64,000 nt of DNA. It comes from Nitrosospira multiformis (lineage in GTDB: Bacteria > Pseudomonadota > Gammaproteobacteria > Burkholderiales > Nitrosomonadaceae). How positions within the stretch are numbered: position 1 is the first letter of the stretch; each line of letters opens with the position of its first letter. Positions 17,207-25,290 of the stretch are shown here, piece by piece. The DNA lies in assembly GCF_900103165.1 (NCBI RefSeq), contig NZ_FNKY01000001.1:2604001-2668000 (forward strand), in the 5' to 3' direction. Below the pieces are notes generated by a model. That model was not told where the DNA came from. It saw only the letters and a program-made list of their open reading frames with translations, and ran no database searches. A program made the translations under genes and the position numbers.

Positions 17207-17923
17207 ATGTTGAATAATGCAATTAGGTTTTATGCGATAACGTTCGCCTTGAGTGCCACTATGGTATCGTCGGCTAGCACGGCGGCTTTGCTCAGCGCCT
17301 CTGTGGGCGGCGTTCCCGTCGGTGCAGGCGTGTATGAAAATTTTGATAACCTGGCAGGCACCGGCGGACTTAGCGCCGAGGGCATCACGGTAACATTCAG
17401 CGGCACCGAAGCCGGCACGGCCACCCTTCCAGATGCTCCGGGGCAATATGCCTCTCCGTTCATTTCAGGTAGCAATGGCGCGCCGTTTGGCAATCTCCAG
17501 GCTAATGGCCCGGACCAAACCCAGTATCTGACTACTGGCATCGGACAGGTCTCACTAGAGTTGAATGGATACCACCAGTACTTTGGCCTGCTATGGGGCT
17601 CGGTGGATGATTACAACACGCTGTCCTTCTATGACGGCAATACCCTGCTTTTTAACTTCACCGGCCTTAATGTTGATGGCATGGCCAATGGGAATCAAGG
17701 CGCTGCTGGCACGTTCTATGTAAACATCAATTCCGACACTCCATTTAACAGAGTGATCGCCTCAAGCACAGGGTATGCGTTTGAGTTCGATAACGTGGCG
17801 CTGGCAGTTAATCCTGTCGAATTTCCTGAAACGGGTGCTGTTCCCGAACCCGGAACTTTAGCTCTTCTGGGCCTTGGTTTGCTCGGGGGTATCGTTACCC
17901 GTCATCGCCGGACTGGAAAGTGA
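17207..17923 (+). CDS. Npun_F0296-type exosortase-dependent surface protein
   Basis: Exported PEP-CTERM protein of 238 aa. ATG 17207 is chosen for GGGAG seven bases upstream; the frame opens 60 bases earlier. The signal covers about residues 8-26. The domain shares long blocks with the paralogue at 9790-10503 (GTATLPDAPGQYASPFISG, NGAPFGNLQANGPDQTQYLT, YFGLLWGSVDDYNTLSFYDG). It ends VPEPGTLALLGLGLLGG, then RHRR. It is preceded by a sigma-54 promoter and followed by a terminator, and sits next to the EPS locus. I infer a surface or matrix protein co-produced with exopolysaccharide. Confidence 0.9.
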   Translation: MLNNAIRFYAITFALSATMVSSASTAALLSASVGGVPVGAGVYENFDNLAGTGGLSAEGITVTFSGTEAGTATLPDAPGQYASPFISGSNGAPFGNLQANGPDQTQYLTTGIGQVSLELNGYHQYFGLLWGSVDDYNTLSFYDGNTLLFNFTGLNVDGMANGNQGAAGTFYVNINSDTPFNRVIASSTGYAFEFDNVALAVNPVEFPETGAVPEPGTLALLGLGLLGGIVTRHRRTGK

Positions 17924-18045
17924 AAAACAGCAAGCACTCCTTTAGACATGAACAGTACTTGTACCTTGATCCAATTGGCAGCGTCAGTCATATGAGTAAG
18001 ATGTCGTTCGGGGCAGCTACTTTCCTTCATAGCTAATGCAAGCCC

Positions 18046-18084
18046 AACCCGGCCCGTACGTAACGGCGCGCGCCGGGTTTTTAT
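18046..18084 (+). terminator. Rho-independent terminator
   Basis: AACCCGGC pairs with GCCGGGTT across a nested CCGT/ACGG stem, followed by TTTTTATAG. It lies about 120 bases after the PEP-CTERM gene. Confidence 0.75.
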
Positions 18085-18254
18085 AGCGTCGAATATGGGC
18101 TTTTAATTTCTGTACTTCTGCCAAGCAGGCAATGCGCAAAATCCGCCTATGTTTTATTAGGCTGCATGAGATCGAGTAAAGTAAAAATGAGGTCGATCCC
18201 ATGAAAAGTTAAACGGAATTACATACTCAATATAAAAAAAAGATTAAGTCAGGG

Positions 18255-19100
18255 GTGCATGAAAAGAATATGGGGCAGTTTCCGCAAATGAGGTTTCCTA
18301 CTCTGTCTGATGAGCATTTATCTCGTTACTTCCGCATCGTTGGGGAAGGTATTGTGGTGAATAGCCACCTTGATCTTTTGAAATGGATGCAAGGAGAAAT
18401 GCAGTATTACCTCCCCCATGAAATCATGCTCGCGGTTTGGGGCGAAGGTGAGGAGAACAGTCTTCGCCACGACCTCGTTTCTGCACTTCCAGGAGTCCGA
18501 ACCAACTATTTGCAATCTGAAGATCTTCTTGCGCTGCAGCAGAATTTATATGGATGCTGGGTCGGGTTGGGTAGAGTGCCTTTTAGACTAAATCTCGGCG
18601 AATGTATCTTCCGCCCTGATAAGCTGGCCTCACACTGTGCTTTCGGTCGAGCAATATACGGGATGCAATCTCTACTCATACACGGCATCAATGACAACCG
18701 CGGGGGCCAGGATTGCCTCTACATAATATTCAGCTCAACCGCCAGCCTCGATAACTCCGGCCTGTCCGCAATAGAGAGTCTGTTGCCCTATCTTGACACC
18801 GCACTGCGCCGGGTAGCGCCCTTGCCGTCCTCCGCGATGACAGGATTTCTGGCCAACTCGGAGAAAGATCCTGGACTCAAAGGGTCCGAAACCGAATCAA
18901 GCGAAGATCATGGGCTGAGCAAGCGCGAAGATGAAATCCTGGACTGGGTAAAGAAGGGAAAGAGTAATGCGGAAATAGGAAGTATTCTAGGGATTAGTCC
19001 CTTCACCGTGAAAAACCACATGCGGCGTATCTTCAAAAAACTTGAAGTCAACAACCGCGTTCAAGCTATTTCCAAGAGCGCTCAAGGGAGGCCAGATTGA
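18255..19100 (+). CDS. epsA: EpsA-type LuxR regulator of PEP-CTERM/EPS system
   Basis: A 281-aa regulator resembling the XrtB/PEP-CTERM-associated transcriptional regulator EpsA. The N-terminal about 200 residues form an EpsA-type sensor-like domain (YFRIVGEGIVVNSHLDLLKW, LPHEIMLAVWGE). The C-terminal LuxR HTH is at about 215-275 (LSKREDEILDWVKKGKSNAE, then GISPFTVKNHMRRIFKKLEV). The N-terminal domain is not the classical acyl-homoserine-lactone domain. The start is GTG 18255 or ATG 18270; neither has a strong ribosome-binding site. It faces the pyruvyl-transferase/PP-loop pair and likely controls EPS genes. Confidence 0.8.
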   Translation: MHEKNMGQFPQMRFPTLSDEHLSRYFRIVGEGIVVNSHLDLLKWMQGEMQYYLPHEIMLAVWGEGEENSLRHDLVSALPGVRTNYLQSEDLLALQQNLYGCWVGLGRVPFRLNLGECIFRPDKLASHCAFGRAIYGMQSLLIHGINDNRGGQDCLYIIFSSTASLDNSGLSAIESLLPYLDTALRRVAPLPSSAMTGFLANSEKDPGLKGSETESSEDHGLSKREDEILDWVKKGKSNAEIGSILGISPFTVKNHMRRIFKKLEVNNRVQAISKSAQGRPD

Positions 19101-19114
19101 GCACTATTTTTATG

Positions 19115-19174
19115 AATCTAACGACCCGGTAGGCAGTTTTGATAATTAAACTGTTTTCCAGAGGTCGTTAGATT
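19115..19174. terminator. Nested long hairpin between convergent genes
   Basis: AATCTAACGACC (19115-19126) pairs perfectly with GGTCGTTAGATT (19163-19174). Inside, CAGTTT (19134-19139) pairs with AAACTG (19148-19153). It lies between the convergent ends at 19100 and 19182. It is probably a bidirectional 3'-end structure, though no U-tract is present. Confidence 0.55.
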
Positions 19175-19181
19175 TGTAGCA

Positions 19182-20288
19182 TTACTTTTGAATACTTTCA
19201 ATACTCTCTTCCGACCGCTGAATCAGTTTTTGTAGTGCTCTCTCAACGGGAGGGTCAAGATGCCCCACCAGTTCCCTTCGGAAATTAAGTGATAACTTTT
19301 GGTTTAGTGGCGGCAAAGCCTCAATAGCTTGAACCAGAGGTAGATCTTCCGGCATTGTGCTGAGCTTCAGATCGGGGGCATGCCACCGCAAGGTCATGCG
19401 CATGAGTACGCACTTATGGCAATAACCACAATTTCCCAGTGATGATGGATATTCCCAGCAGATGCGTAAGTGGTTTTTTATTAACGATCTCGCAACAGGG
19501 TGATTCACCAATCGCTTTACTTTTTCTGATCGAGAAACGTCATGACCCACGCTTTTGATTGAAAGTCGGCTGGAAGACCAATAAGGATCGAGATCAGGGT
19601 GCGAACCCCAGGGACCCAGGTGATCTTGATCATAACTGGATGAAATAAGCAAAGAACCAATATGCTCTTGTAGAAGGTGCCCCAAAAATGCGATTGCCCC
19701 CCCATGGGAAAACTCCCACGATAATCTCCGAAAGAGATGATGCACTCTGAGATCTGTCTCAATCATTGTCCAGTTTTTCCCCGTTGCCTCAGCCACTGAG
19801 GCCAGGGAATTGCACATCGGTGCCAGAATATCTCTTCTTTCTATTGGGATATCAAATCCGGAAGCCAGAATTAAAAGATCCGGAGCTGTATCGGCAAAGA
19901 AACAAGAGTAAAACGAATCAACTCCCAGGCTAAATGCCAAACCAATCCCTTGCCTCGGCTCACCAGGATGACTTGGTGCAAAGTCAGGGCGAATTACCCC
20001 ACAATCCCACCACTCATCAACCTGATTGAGTATACGTTTTGTGTTCTCCAGCCACACCGGATCGCACAAATCCCCGACAAGACGTCTTCCCATCACCATC
20101 GTAGGCAATAGAAATGCCGAACCCAAAGCCTCAGGAGATAACACAAGTTCGGTGCGTTCACTTCGGACATGAAGGGAATTGCCATCGATTCTCGTGCGTA
20201 AATCATTGCCATGCTTTATGGACGATGGAATAGATACGGGGATATCGAGAAAACGAGCTATCCGGTCACGTAATTTTGGCTTCCACAT
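19182..20288 (-). CDS. PP-loop ATPase, QueC-like, EPS-locus associated
   Basis: A 368-aa protein with an N-type ATP-pyrophosphatase motif SLGVDS at residues 120-125 (the family SGGxDS). A C-terminal CGYCHKC cluster (287-293) resembles the zinc site of 7-cyano-7-deazaguanine synthase. It is much longer than QueC (about 225 aa), with a 115-residue N-terminal extension and conserved GSHPDLDPYWSSS. It is therefore a distinct PP-loop subfamily, not a queuosine enzyme. It is 108 bases downstream of the pyruvyl transferase in the same direction. I infer an ATP-dependent activation or amidation step tied to polysaccharide synthesis; the reaction is unknown. Confidence 0.65.
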   Translation of the reverse strand: MWKPKLRDRIARFLDIPVSIPSSIKHGNDLRTRIDGNSLHVRSERTELVLSPEALGSAFLLPTMVMGRRLVGDLCDPVWLENTKRILNQVDEWWDCGVIRPDFAPSHPGEPRQGIGLAFSLGVDSFYSCFFADTAPDLLILASGFDIPIERRDILAPMCNSLASVAEATGKNWTMIETDLRVHHLFRRLSWEFSHGGAIAFLGHLLQEHIGSLLISSSYDQDHLGPWGSHPDLDPYWSSSRLSIKSVGHDVSRSEKVKRLVNHPVARSLIKNHLRICWEYPSSLGNCGYCHKCVLMRMTLRWHAPDLKLSTMPEDLPLVQAIEALPPLNQKLSLNFRRELVGHLDPPVERALQKLIQRSEESIESIQK

Positions 20289-20396
20289 ATTTCCGTAACC
20301 TCTCTATTTTGTGGTGCCTGTCAGTCGCCGTCTGGCGTAATGGAGGCAACTCCACTGCCTTGGCCAGATAGGGGTAGAGCAGCAGCGATTTCCATA

Positions 20397-21362
20397 CTAG
20401 CGAATGTTTTCCCGGCTCAGTAAGTTTGTGTTGCCTAATTGCACAATATCGCTGACTCCCGTCCAGGCAGCGGCATAGGAATGATTCTTACCATAAGAGT
20501 TGTTCCAGACAATATTCGGAATCTCCATCAGACAGGCCAGGATATGCGCGTGCAATCTATCGGTCGTAATGACATCAAATCTGCCAAATAGATTGACAAC
20601 GTCATCAACGAGCTTCTCCGCGTACTCGACCCATAAATCCAGTTCATGGGTGAGCCGTTCAAGGTTAAAGTACATCAAGTGTAACGCGCGCAGTAAACGA
20701 CGTGCCTTTCGAATGCGGTGCTTGTTGTCACGTCCCACCAGCTCGCGCCAGTCAGTACACAGGTCAAAATCAGTCACCGTACCACCGGAGCGCTCGCTAT
20801 CGTCTCTCATCAAAGCGAGATGGCCCCTTTCCGAAGGAAAGGGGCGCTGTATTGGCCATAACTGATGCGCCATGTCGGGGAGAAGATAAACGTGCCGAGA
20901 CATCGGGAGTGCAAGTTCATACGAACGTTGATCTCTGACGCAAATATGGAGATCAGGGTGCTGCGAAAAGACCCTGCAACACTCATCATATGCATTCCTG
21001 GATAGAAAATGAATTGTCTGAGGGAGAATGACTATTCTGTTCTTTGGCAGTGCCCGGACTACCTGCTGGCGAGCCTGCTGCGGCCCCTCATAGAGATCAC
21101 CAAGATTTCCTCCACCTTGAAACACAATCACATCATTGGGAAGTGCCCACTTTGTGCGGAAGCTGAAATACGCTGCTTTGATATCAATTTTTATTTGATA
21201 GCGCTCAAAGAAGCGTAACGTGCCAAACATAATTAATAAGTCTCCTATGTTTCTGTGCATAGGAATATCAAGATAGTGAACTCGATCTGTTCCGATCAGG
21301 GTGACGAGGACCTCATGTTTATCCGCCAGTGAGCGCATTACTTCGGCATGATTGATTTTCAT
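20397..21362 (-). CDS. Polysaccharide pyruvyl transferase family protein
   Basis: A 321-aa enzyme of the polysaccharide pyruvyl transferase family (PF04230; ExoV/EpsO type). Such enzymes add pyruvate ketals to sugars of exopolysaccharides. Matching segments are HRNIGDLLIMFGTLRFFERY, VIVFQGGGNLGDLY, RIVILPQTIHF and, near the C-terminus, FDVITTDRLHAHILACLM and NSYGKNHSY. The length is normal. Probably cotranscribed with the PP-loop gene, and divergent from the glycosyltransferase at 21814 with a lux-type box between. No signal peptide, so cytoplasmic. Confidence 0.9.
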   Translation of the reverse strand: MKINHAEVMRSLADKHEVLVTLIGTDRVHYLDIPMHRNIGDLLIMFGTLRFFERYQIKIDIKAAYFSFRTKWALPNDVIVFQGGGNLGDLYEGPQQARQQVVRALPKNRIVILPQTIHFLSRNAYDECCRVFSQHPDLHICVRDQRSYELALPMSRHVYLLPDMAHQLWPIQRPFPSERGHLALMRDDSERSGGTVTDFDLCTDWRELVGRDNKHRIRKARRLLRALHLMYFNLERLTHELDLWVEYAEKLVDDVVNLFGRFDVITTDRLHAHILACLMEIPNIVWNNSYGKNHSYAAAWTGVSDIVQLGNTNLLSRENIR

Positions 21363-21813
21363 TGTGTATCTTTTCGCTTTTGGGTTTCGTGCCTCCGGCG
21401 CTGCGGATCATTGATGCTGGTTCACGATTTTCCGCTACCTTGTGCCCAAGTCAAACTGCAGCGAAACATTCGTTCCGCCAGCCTCCCCACAACACGTGCC
21501 CTACCTTATCAAGACACATTGAATTTTCCTTGAGAGGGAAAGCAATTGATACCTGTAAAATTTTACAGCTATTGGGCCACGTAGCCACATGATGTAATAG
21601 AGCAGCTGCTTCTAAAGCTTTGGAATGATAAAAGCGTAGTTCAAGATGCGGGCTCAGGACACCTGTCGCGATTATGTCGAAGATGTGAGCTGATGTGCAT
21701 ATAGCTTGTCACACCCACCGCTATCCGATCAGAGTGGAAGGATGCTCTCTTCCATTGTGGGGGCCTCAAGTTTTTCTTTTCAGACTTTTTCTCTCGGGCT
21801 CCGGTGAATTGGA
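21363..21813. other. Divergent intergenic region of the EPS genes
   Basis: A 451-base gap between the divergent pyruvyl transferase and glycosyltransferase genes. Apart from the lux-type promoter module at 21551-21600, I see no gene or repeat. Confidence 0.5.
21551..21600 (+). promoter_or_regulatory. Lux-box promoter module A
   Basis: ACCTGTAAAATTTTACAGCT (21551-21570) is a 16-bp perfect palindrome (CTGTAA-AATT-TTACAG). It matches the classic lux box shape ACCTGTA-N6-TACAGGT except at the penultimate position. A -10-like TGTAAT lies at 21593-21598, 32.5 bases from the box centre, so the box would overlap -35. Module B at 49981 has the same spacing and also ends AATAG. It faces the glycosyltransferase at 21814. 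Confidence 0.6.
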
Positions 21814-22935
21814 ATGCGGAATACAGACTTTTTCCTCGCACCCCTGAGAAAACTCGTAGGAAGGAAACTATTTTTCCGCTGGAAAACCTTATGGGCTCCC
21901 CATATATTCGCAAGGACAAATCAGACTGCGGGTCAGACAACGCTCATCTCAATGATCAGAAATGAGAAGGCCATCCTCGAGACCTTCTGCGCGCATGCCT
22001 CATCTCTATTTGATCGCGTTATTCTCATTGATCACCTCTCGTCCGATGGCACCAGGGAATATATAAAGCTTCTGTCAGAGAGATGCTCCAATATTGAGTA
22101 TTACTGCTTTGATGAGCCTGGCTATTATCAGTCTGAACTGATGACCTGGACCGCAAGTCATCTTGTGGATAAAAAAATGCCGGGGTGGGTATTCTTTCTC
22201 GATGCAGACGAGTTTATGCCATTTAGATCGAAGGAGGAGTTTAACCGCAAGCTTTCACAGTTTAGCCAATTTCCGGTAATCTCGATGCCGTGGCTCAATC
22301 TGGTGCCTTTGGACATGGAAAGTGGCAGGGTAATCGACGAGTTCTTTCTGAAACCTCCCAAACCTTCCCGTCATCACAAGATTGCGTACCAGCCCAGCCA
22401 CATTCCCTCGGGTGATTACTTTATTGCCCAAGGGAATCACGCTCTCTTCATGGGAAACAGGTCTTCGAAAGTAAAATTGCCAGCAAAAAACAGTTTTCCG
22501 CTTTATCACTTGCCAATACGGACAAAACACCAGCTTCTGGAAAAAATTTGCTATGGAATTGATTCCTACCGGCACATGGGTAGCGACCGGAAGAACAATA
22601 ACGGCATTCATTGGAATGAGATTCATCGCATTATCGAAAACAACAATCTTACGAATGAAATAATGGCGGGAATTGCGGCGCAATATGGCGACACTTTGTA
22701 CCCGCCTTATGAAAAAAGTTTTGAAGAGTTACTGAAAAATGGTTATAGCAAGATACGAATGGAGATATGTTGTTCAGAAGCCATGATTACTTTCGCTGAC
22801 GTTGCCAAAAACCGCCACGACGGAACCATTGTTAAGAATACCGGCCTATCTATAGATATACCCAACGATCCGTCAACAAATCACCGGAAAATAGACTTCG
22901 ATCGATCGATGGGTTCCATGCGAATGTCCGAGTAA
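21814..22935 (+). CDS. Glycosyltransferase, GT2-like fold
   Basis: A 373-aa cytoplasmic glycosyltransferase resembling the glyco_tranf_2_4 (GT2/GT92-like) group. The N-terminal nucleotide-sugar region is TTLISMIRNEKAILETFCAH and VILIDHLSSDGTREY (about 45-85). The metal-binding DADEF lies in GWVFFLDADEFMPF. NHALFMGNRSS and FPLYHLPIRTKHQLLEK are also family-like. Start ATG 21814 has only a weak ribosome-binding site (TTGGA). Its place beside the pyruvyl transferase indicates a role in exopolysaccharide chain assembly. The lux-type module upstream suggests density-dependent control. Confidence 0.85.
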   Translation: MRNTDFFLAPLRKLVGRKLFFRWKTLWAPHIFARTNQTAGQTTLISMIRNEKAILETFCAHASSLFDRVILIDHLSSDGTREYIKLLSERCSNIEYYCFDEPGYYQSELMTWTASHLVDKKMPGWVFFLDADEFMPFRSKEEFNRKLSQFSQFPVISMPWLNLVPLDMESGRVIDEFFLKPPKPSRHHKIAYQPSHIPSGDYFIAQGNHALFMGNRSSKVKLPAKNSFPLYHLPIRTKHQLLEKICYGIDSYRHMGSDRKNNNGIHWNEIHRIIENNNLTNEIMAGIAAQYGDTLYPPYEKSFEELLKNGYSKIRMEICCSEAMITFADVAKNRHDGTIVKNTGLSIDIPNDPSTNHRKIDFDRSMGSMRMSE

Positions 22936-23167
22936 CAGACTATGGCAGTTTGAATAGTTTTGAAGAGCTGTCCTTTGAGTTCCTGAGATAATAATATGAT
23001 TCTCTCAGCGCTGCAGTGGATTTAAACGACAAACCAGCTATTATAGAAGCGGATGGTTCTATTTTAGGGACAATGTGGGCGGAACTCCAACGCCGACCGG
23101 CATGCATCCTTTAGTAAGATTCCCGAACAGGACTCAAGATAAGTATTTATCCCCTATTTGAACAACT

Positions 23168-23473
23168 ATGCCGAATTCCTCTCTGAAACCTCCTATCGAA
23201 AGCCGGAATGAAACGGATATCGCCGAGTACTTCAACCACATCCAGCGGATCTTGGGTGAGATTCCTGAAGCTGAGACGCGAGCGGATTTAGCCACTAAAG
23301 TTACCGAACTTAGCGAAGCCATTACTGCCACTCGATTTTTTGTAGCAATGAAAATCGAAGACTACATAGACCTGAATAAGCGTCTGATAAAGCTCGAGAA
23401 GAAGATCAAGAAGCAGAGCATCCGCGAAGACATGGTGGACTTGAAGAATCGCAGCAAAAATGCGACTGAGTAA
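23168..23473 (+). CDS. Small helical hypothetical protein
   Basis: A 101-aa protein, highly charged and helical. A C-terminal coiled-coil-like stretch (about 65-95) has many Lys residues (LNKRLIKLEKKIKKQSIRED). There is no signal peptide and no clear ribosome-binding site before ATG 23168. Family unknown. Confidence 0.45.
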   Translation: MPNSSLKPPIESRNETDIAEYFNHIQRILGEIPEAETRADLATKVTELSEAITATRFFVAMKIEDYIDLNKRLIKLEKKIKKQSIREDMVDLKNRSKNATE

Positions 23474-23633
23474 GGATAGATTTTGACGATTTTGAAGGCC
23501 AATGGTTATTCTATTGGTCGAAAAGGCGGCGAATACTTCTTTGCACACACATATCGTCGTCCTGGAAGAAACGAATGATGTCCGAAAAATCAGGGAGATC
23601 ATGTAAAGATGCTGTAATAAGGATCGGGTAAAT

Positions 23634-23668
23634 TGCTTTATGCTTTATGCTTTATGCTTTATGCTTTA
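23634..23668. repeat. Five tandem TGCTTTA heptamers
   Basis: Five exact head-to-tail copies of TGCTTTA (35 bases), followed by the broken start of a sixth (cgcg). The tract is intergenic. Its copy number could vary by slippage. Confidence 0.9.
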
Positions 23669-23958
23669 CGCGTTACGGCAAACCGTGGTTGTCCTCTCTT
23701 CTTCCAGTCCCGGCCATAAGTTTCTTGATGCGGTTATCGATCGTTTTGGTCTGCTCCTGTGGTGCGTCATTTCGAGAGGCTCGGATTTAAGCCTGCTGAA
23801 ATGACGCCGTGGGTGCGGTACGGTGGAAAGCCTATGACGTGCTGGATGCCATCGAGAAGCAGGCAATGGCGAGAATGGCGGTAAAGCCGGGAGAACATGT
23901 TGATCGAATCGGGTAAGAAGCTATATCTCAACGGTATATTTGACGGGGCGCTCACGAT

Positions 23959-23987
23959 TTGACATCCGCGATTATCCCATCTAGAGT
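23959..23987 (+). promoter_or_regulatory. Sigma-70 promoter of nitrosocyanin
   Basis: A perfect TTGACA (23959-23964), a 17-base spacer and TAGAGT (23982-23987). It lies about 70 bases upstream of the gene start, with GAGGAAAGGAAAG as ribosome-binding site. Confidence 0.6.
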
Positions 23988-24056
23988 ATCAAACTGGAAT
24001 CAAAAAGGTGAATGCTGTTTCATTAAAAACGTAAATTTGAGGAAAGGAAAGTTATC

Positions 24057-24467
24057 ATGAAAATAACCAAAACGATGTTTGCGGGTTTTGCTCTTGGACT
24101 GCTGTTAGTAGGAACTGCGCAAGCAGCGGAACAAAAATTCAAAGTAATTATTAATGCCTACGACACCAATATTCCCGAGCTCAACGTCGAAGGGGTGACA
24201 GTCAAGAACATTCGTGCTTTCAATGTTCTCAACGAACCCGAGACATTGGCAGTCAAGAAGGGGACTTCGGTAAAGATTACCATAGAGAACAAGTCTCCCA
24301 TCAGCGAAGGATTTTCCATCGACGACTATGGTATCAAGGAAGTCATTAAGGCGGGAGAAACCAAGACCGTTGCTTTTGTGGCTAACAAAGCGGGCGCCTT
24401 CACCATTTGGTGCCAACTCCATCCCAAGAATATCCATCTGCCTGGTACCTTGAATGTCATTGAGTAA
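24057..24467 (+). CDS. ncyA: Nitrosocyanin, red copper protein
   Basis: Periplasmic cupredoxin of 136 aa. The signal peptide covers residues 1-24 (ending TAQAA), leaving a 112-aa mature chain, the size known for nitrosocyanin of Nitrosomonas europaea. Segments [20 protein letters not shown] and [10 protein letters not shown], and the end [10 protein letters not shown], are nearly as in that protein. The copper ligands are all present: Glu84 (SEGF), Cys119, His122 and His127 (CQLHPKNIH), equal to E60, C95, H98 and H103 of the mature form. It is found in ammonia-oxidizing bacteria and thought to act in electron transfer or catalysis of ammonia oxidation. A strong promoter precedes it and a nested hairpin follows. 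This gene anchors the taxonomic call. Confidence 0.97.
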   Translation: MKITKTMFAGFALGLLLVGTAQAAEQKFKVIINAYDTNIPELNVEGVTVKNIRAFNVLNEPETLAVKKGTSVKITIENKSPISEGFSIDDYGIKEVIKAGETKTVAFVANKAGAFTIWCQLHPKNIHLPGTLNVIE

Positions 24468-24502
24468 AGAAACCTTACGTAGACGATGACGAAATAGCAG
24501 GT

Positions 24503-24548
24503 CGGCGGTGGAAACAGACGGACTGATACCGTGTTGATTCCACCGCCG
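24503..24548 (+). terminator. Nested hairpin after nitrosocyanin
   Basis: CGGCGGTGGAA (24503-24513) pairs with TTCCACCGCCG (24538-24548). ACGG/CCGT pair inside the loop. There is no U-tract, so it may serve as a 3' stabiliser or a Rho-linked end rather than an intrinsic terminator. It lies 35 bases after the stop. The rest of the 390-base gap to 24858 holds nothing else I can support. Confidence 0.6.
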
Positions 24549-24857
24549 TAAGCCCGGTCACAAGAACCGCGTTGAAGCAACAGAAGCAACCAAGCTCTGC
24601 ACCAATAAGACGCCGGCGGTCGCGACACCATCAGGATTTTAGCGTTTGGCCAGTTTCAGATGATGCGGCAAGCTCCATCATCACTCCTCCTTGGTCAGCA
24701 GTCCCCAGGCTGTAATCACTACTGAGATGCCTCGTGCAGGCGCTCGGCTTCCTTGTCCAAAGATCCAGAACAAACATATCTAATTAAAAAAAGGCGGGGA
24801 TTCCAACGTGATAAGCTGTGACTTTCATATCGCCTCAATTACACAGGAATCTCCCCC

Positions 24858-25115
24858 ATGAAAGATTTGCAAGAAGCCACTGTGAAAATATGCGAACTCA
24901 AGGGCGAGAATCTGGCATTACTGGCTTTGCTTTCTTGCCTGGTAAAAGCCTCATCGCCATACGAACGCAATGCCTTTCCAGATGCATTCGAACGAGAATT
25001 GGAATCTGCACGGATCCAGTGGCTGAATTCAGATGTTTCAGAACATGTCTCCGTCGGACTTGAGAATATGGCAACCGCCATTCATTCCCTGCTGGCTAGC
25101 CAGAGCCGGATCTAG
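24858..25115 (+). CDS. Small hypothetical protein
   Basis: An 85-aa soluble, mostly helical protein (MKDLQEATVKICELKGENLA at the N-terminus). GGAATC lies nine bases before ATG 24858. No family recognised. A plus-strand single gene. Confidence 0.5.
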   Translation: MKDLQEATVKICELKGENLALLALLSCLVKASSPYERNAFPDAFERELESARIQWLNSDVSEHVSVGLENMATAIHSLLASQSRI

Positions 25116-25290
25116 GGAAGATATTTTCCATACACTCCAATTCAGGATAACCCATCCTCAAACTGCCTGTCAGATGCTTTTGCAGCCGATTTCCTTTAAG
25201 TCCGACAGGCTGCTAACAGTGAGTGCACACCACTTTTTTGCCCATGAATAAACGAATTCCTAACCGCTCTTGATATCGATTTCCTGCTCA

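Larger units (their letters stand above)
23474..24056. other. Relic-rich stretch before nitrosocyanin
   Basis: No intact gene. A 34-codon frame (23502-23606, MVILLVEKAANTSLHTHIVV) has GAAGG just upstream but no known family. Another open frame across 23815-23915 (WKAYDVLDAIEKQAMARMAV) reads like the C-terminus of a lost protein. The heptamer repeat at 23634 and the nitrosocyanin promoter at 23959 are the other elements. Confidence 0.4.

Noticed and set aside
23634-23668. CRISPR array
   Set aside because: Tandem heptamers without spacers; it is a simple microsatellite.
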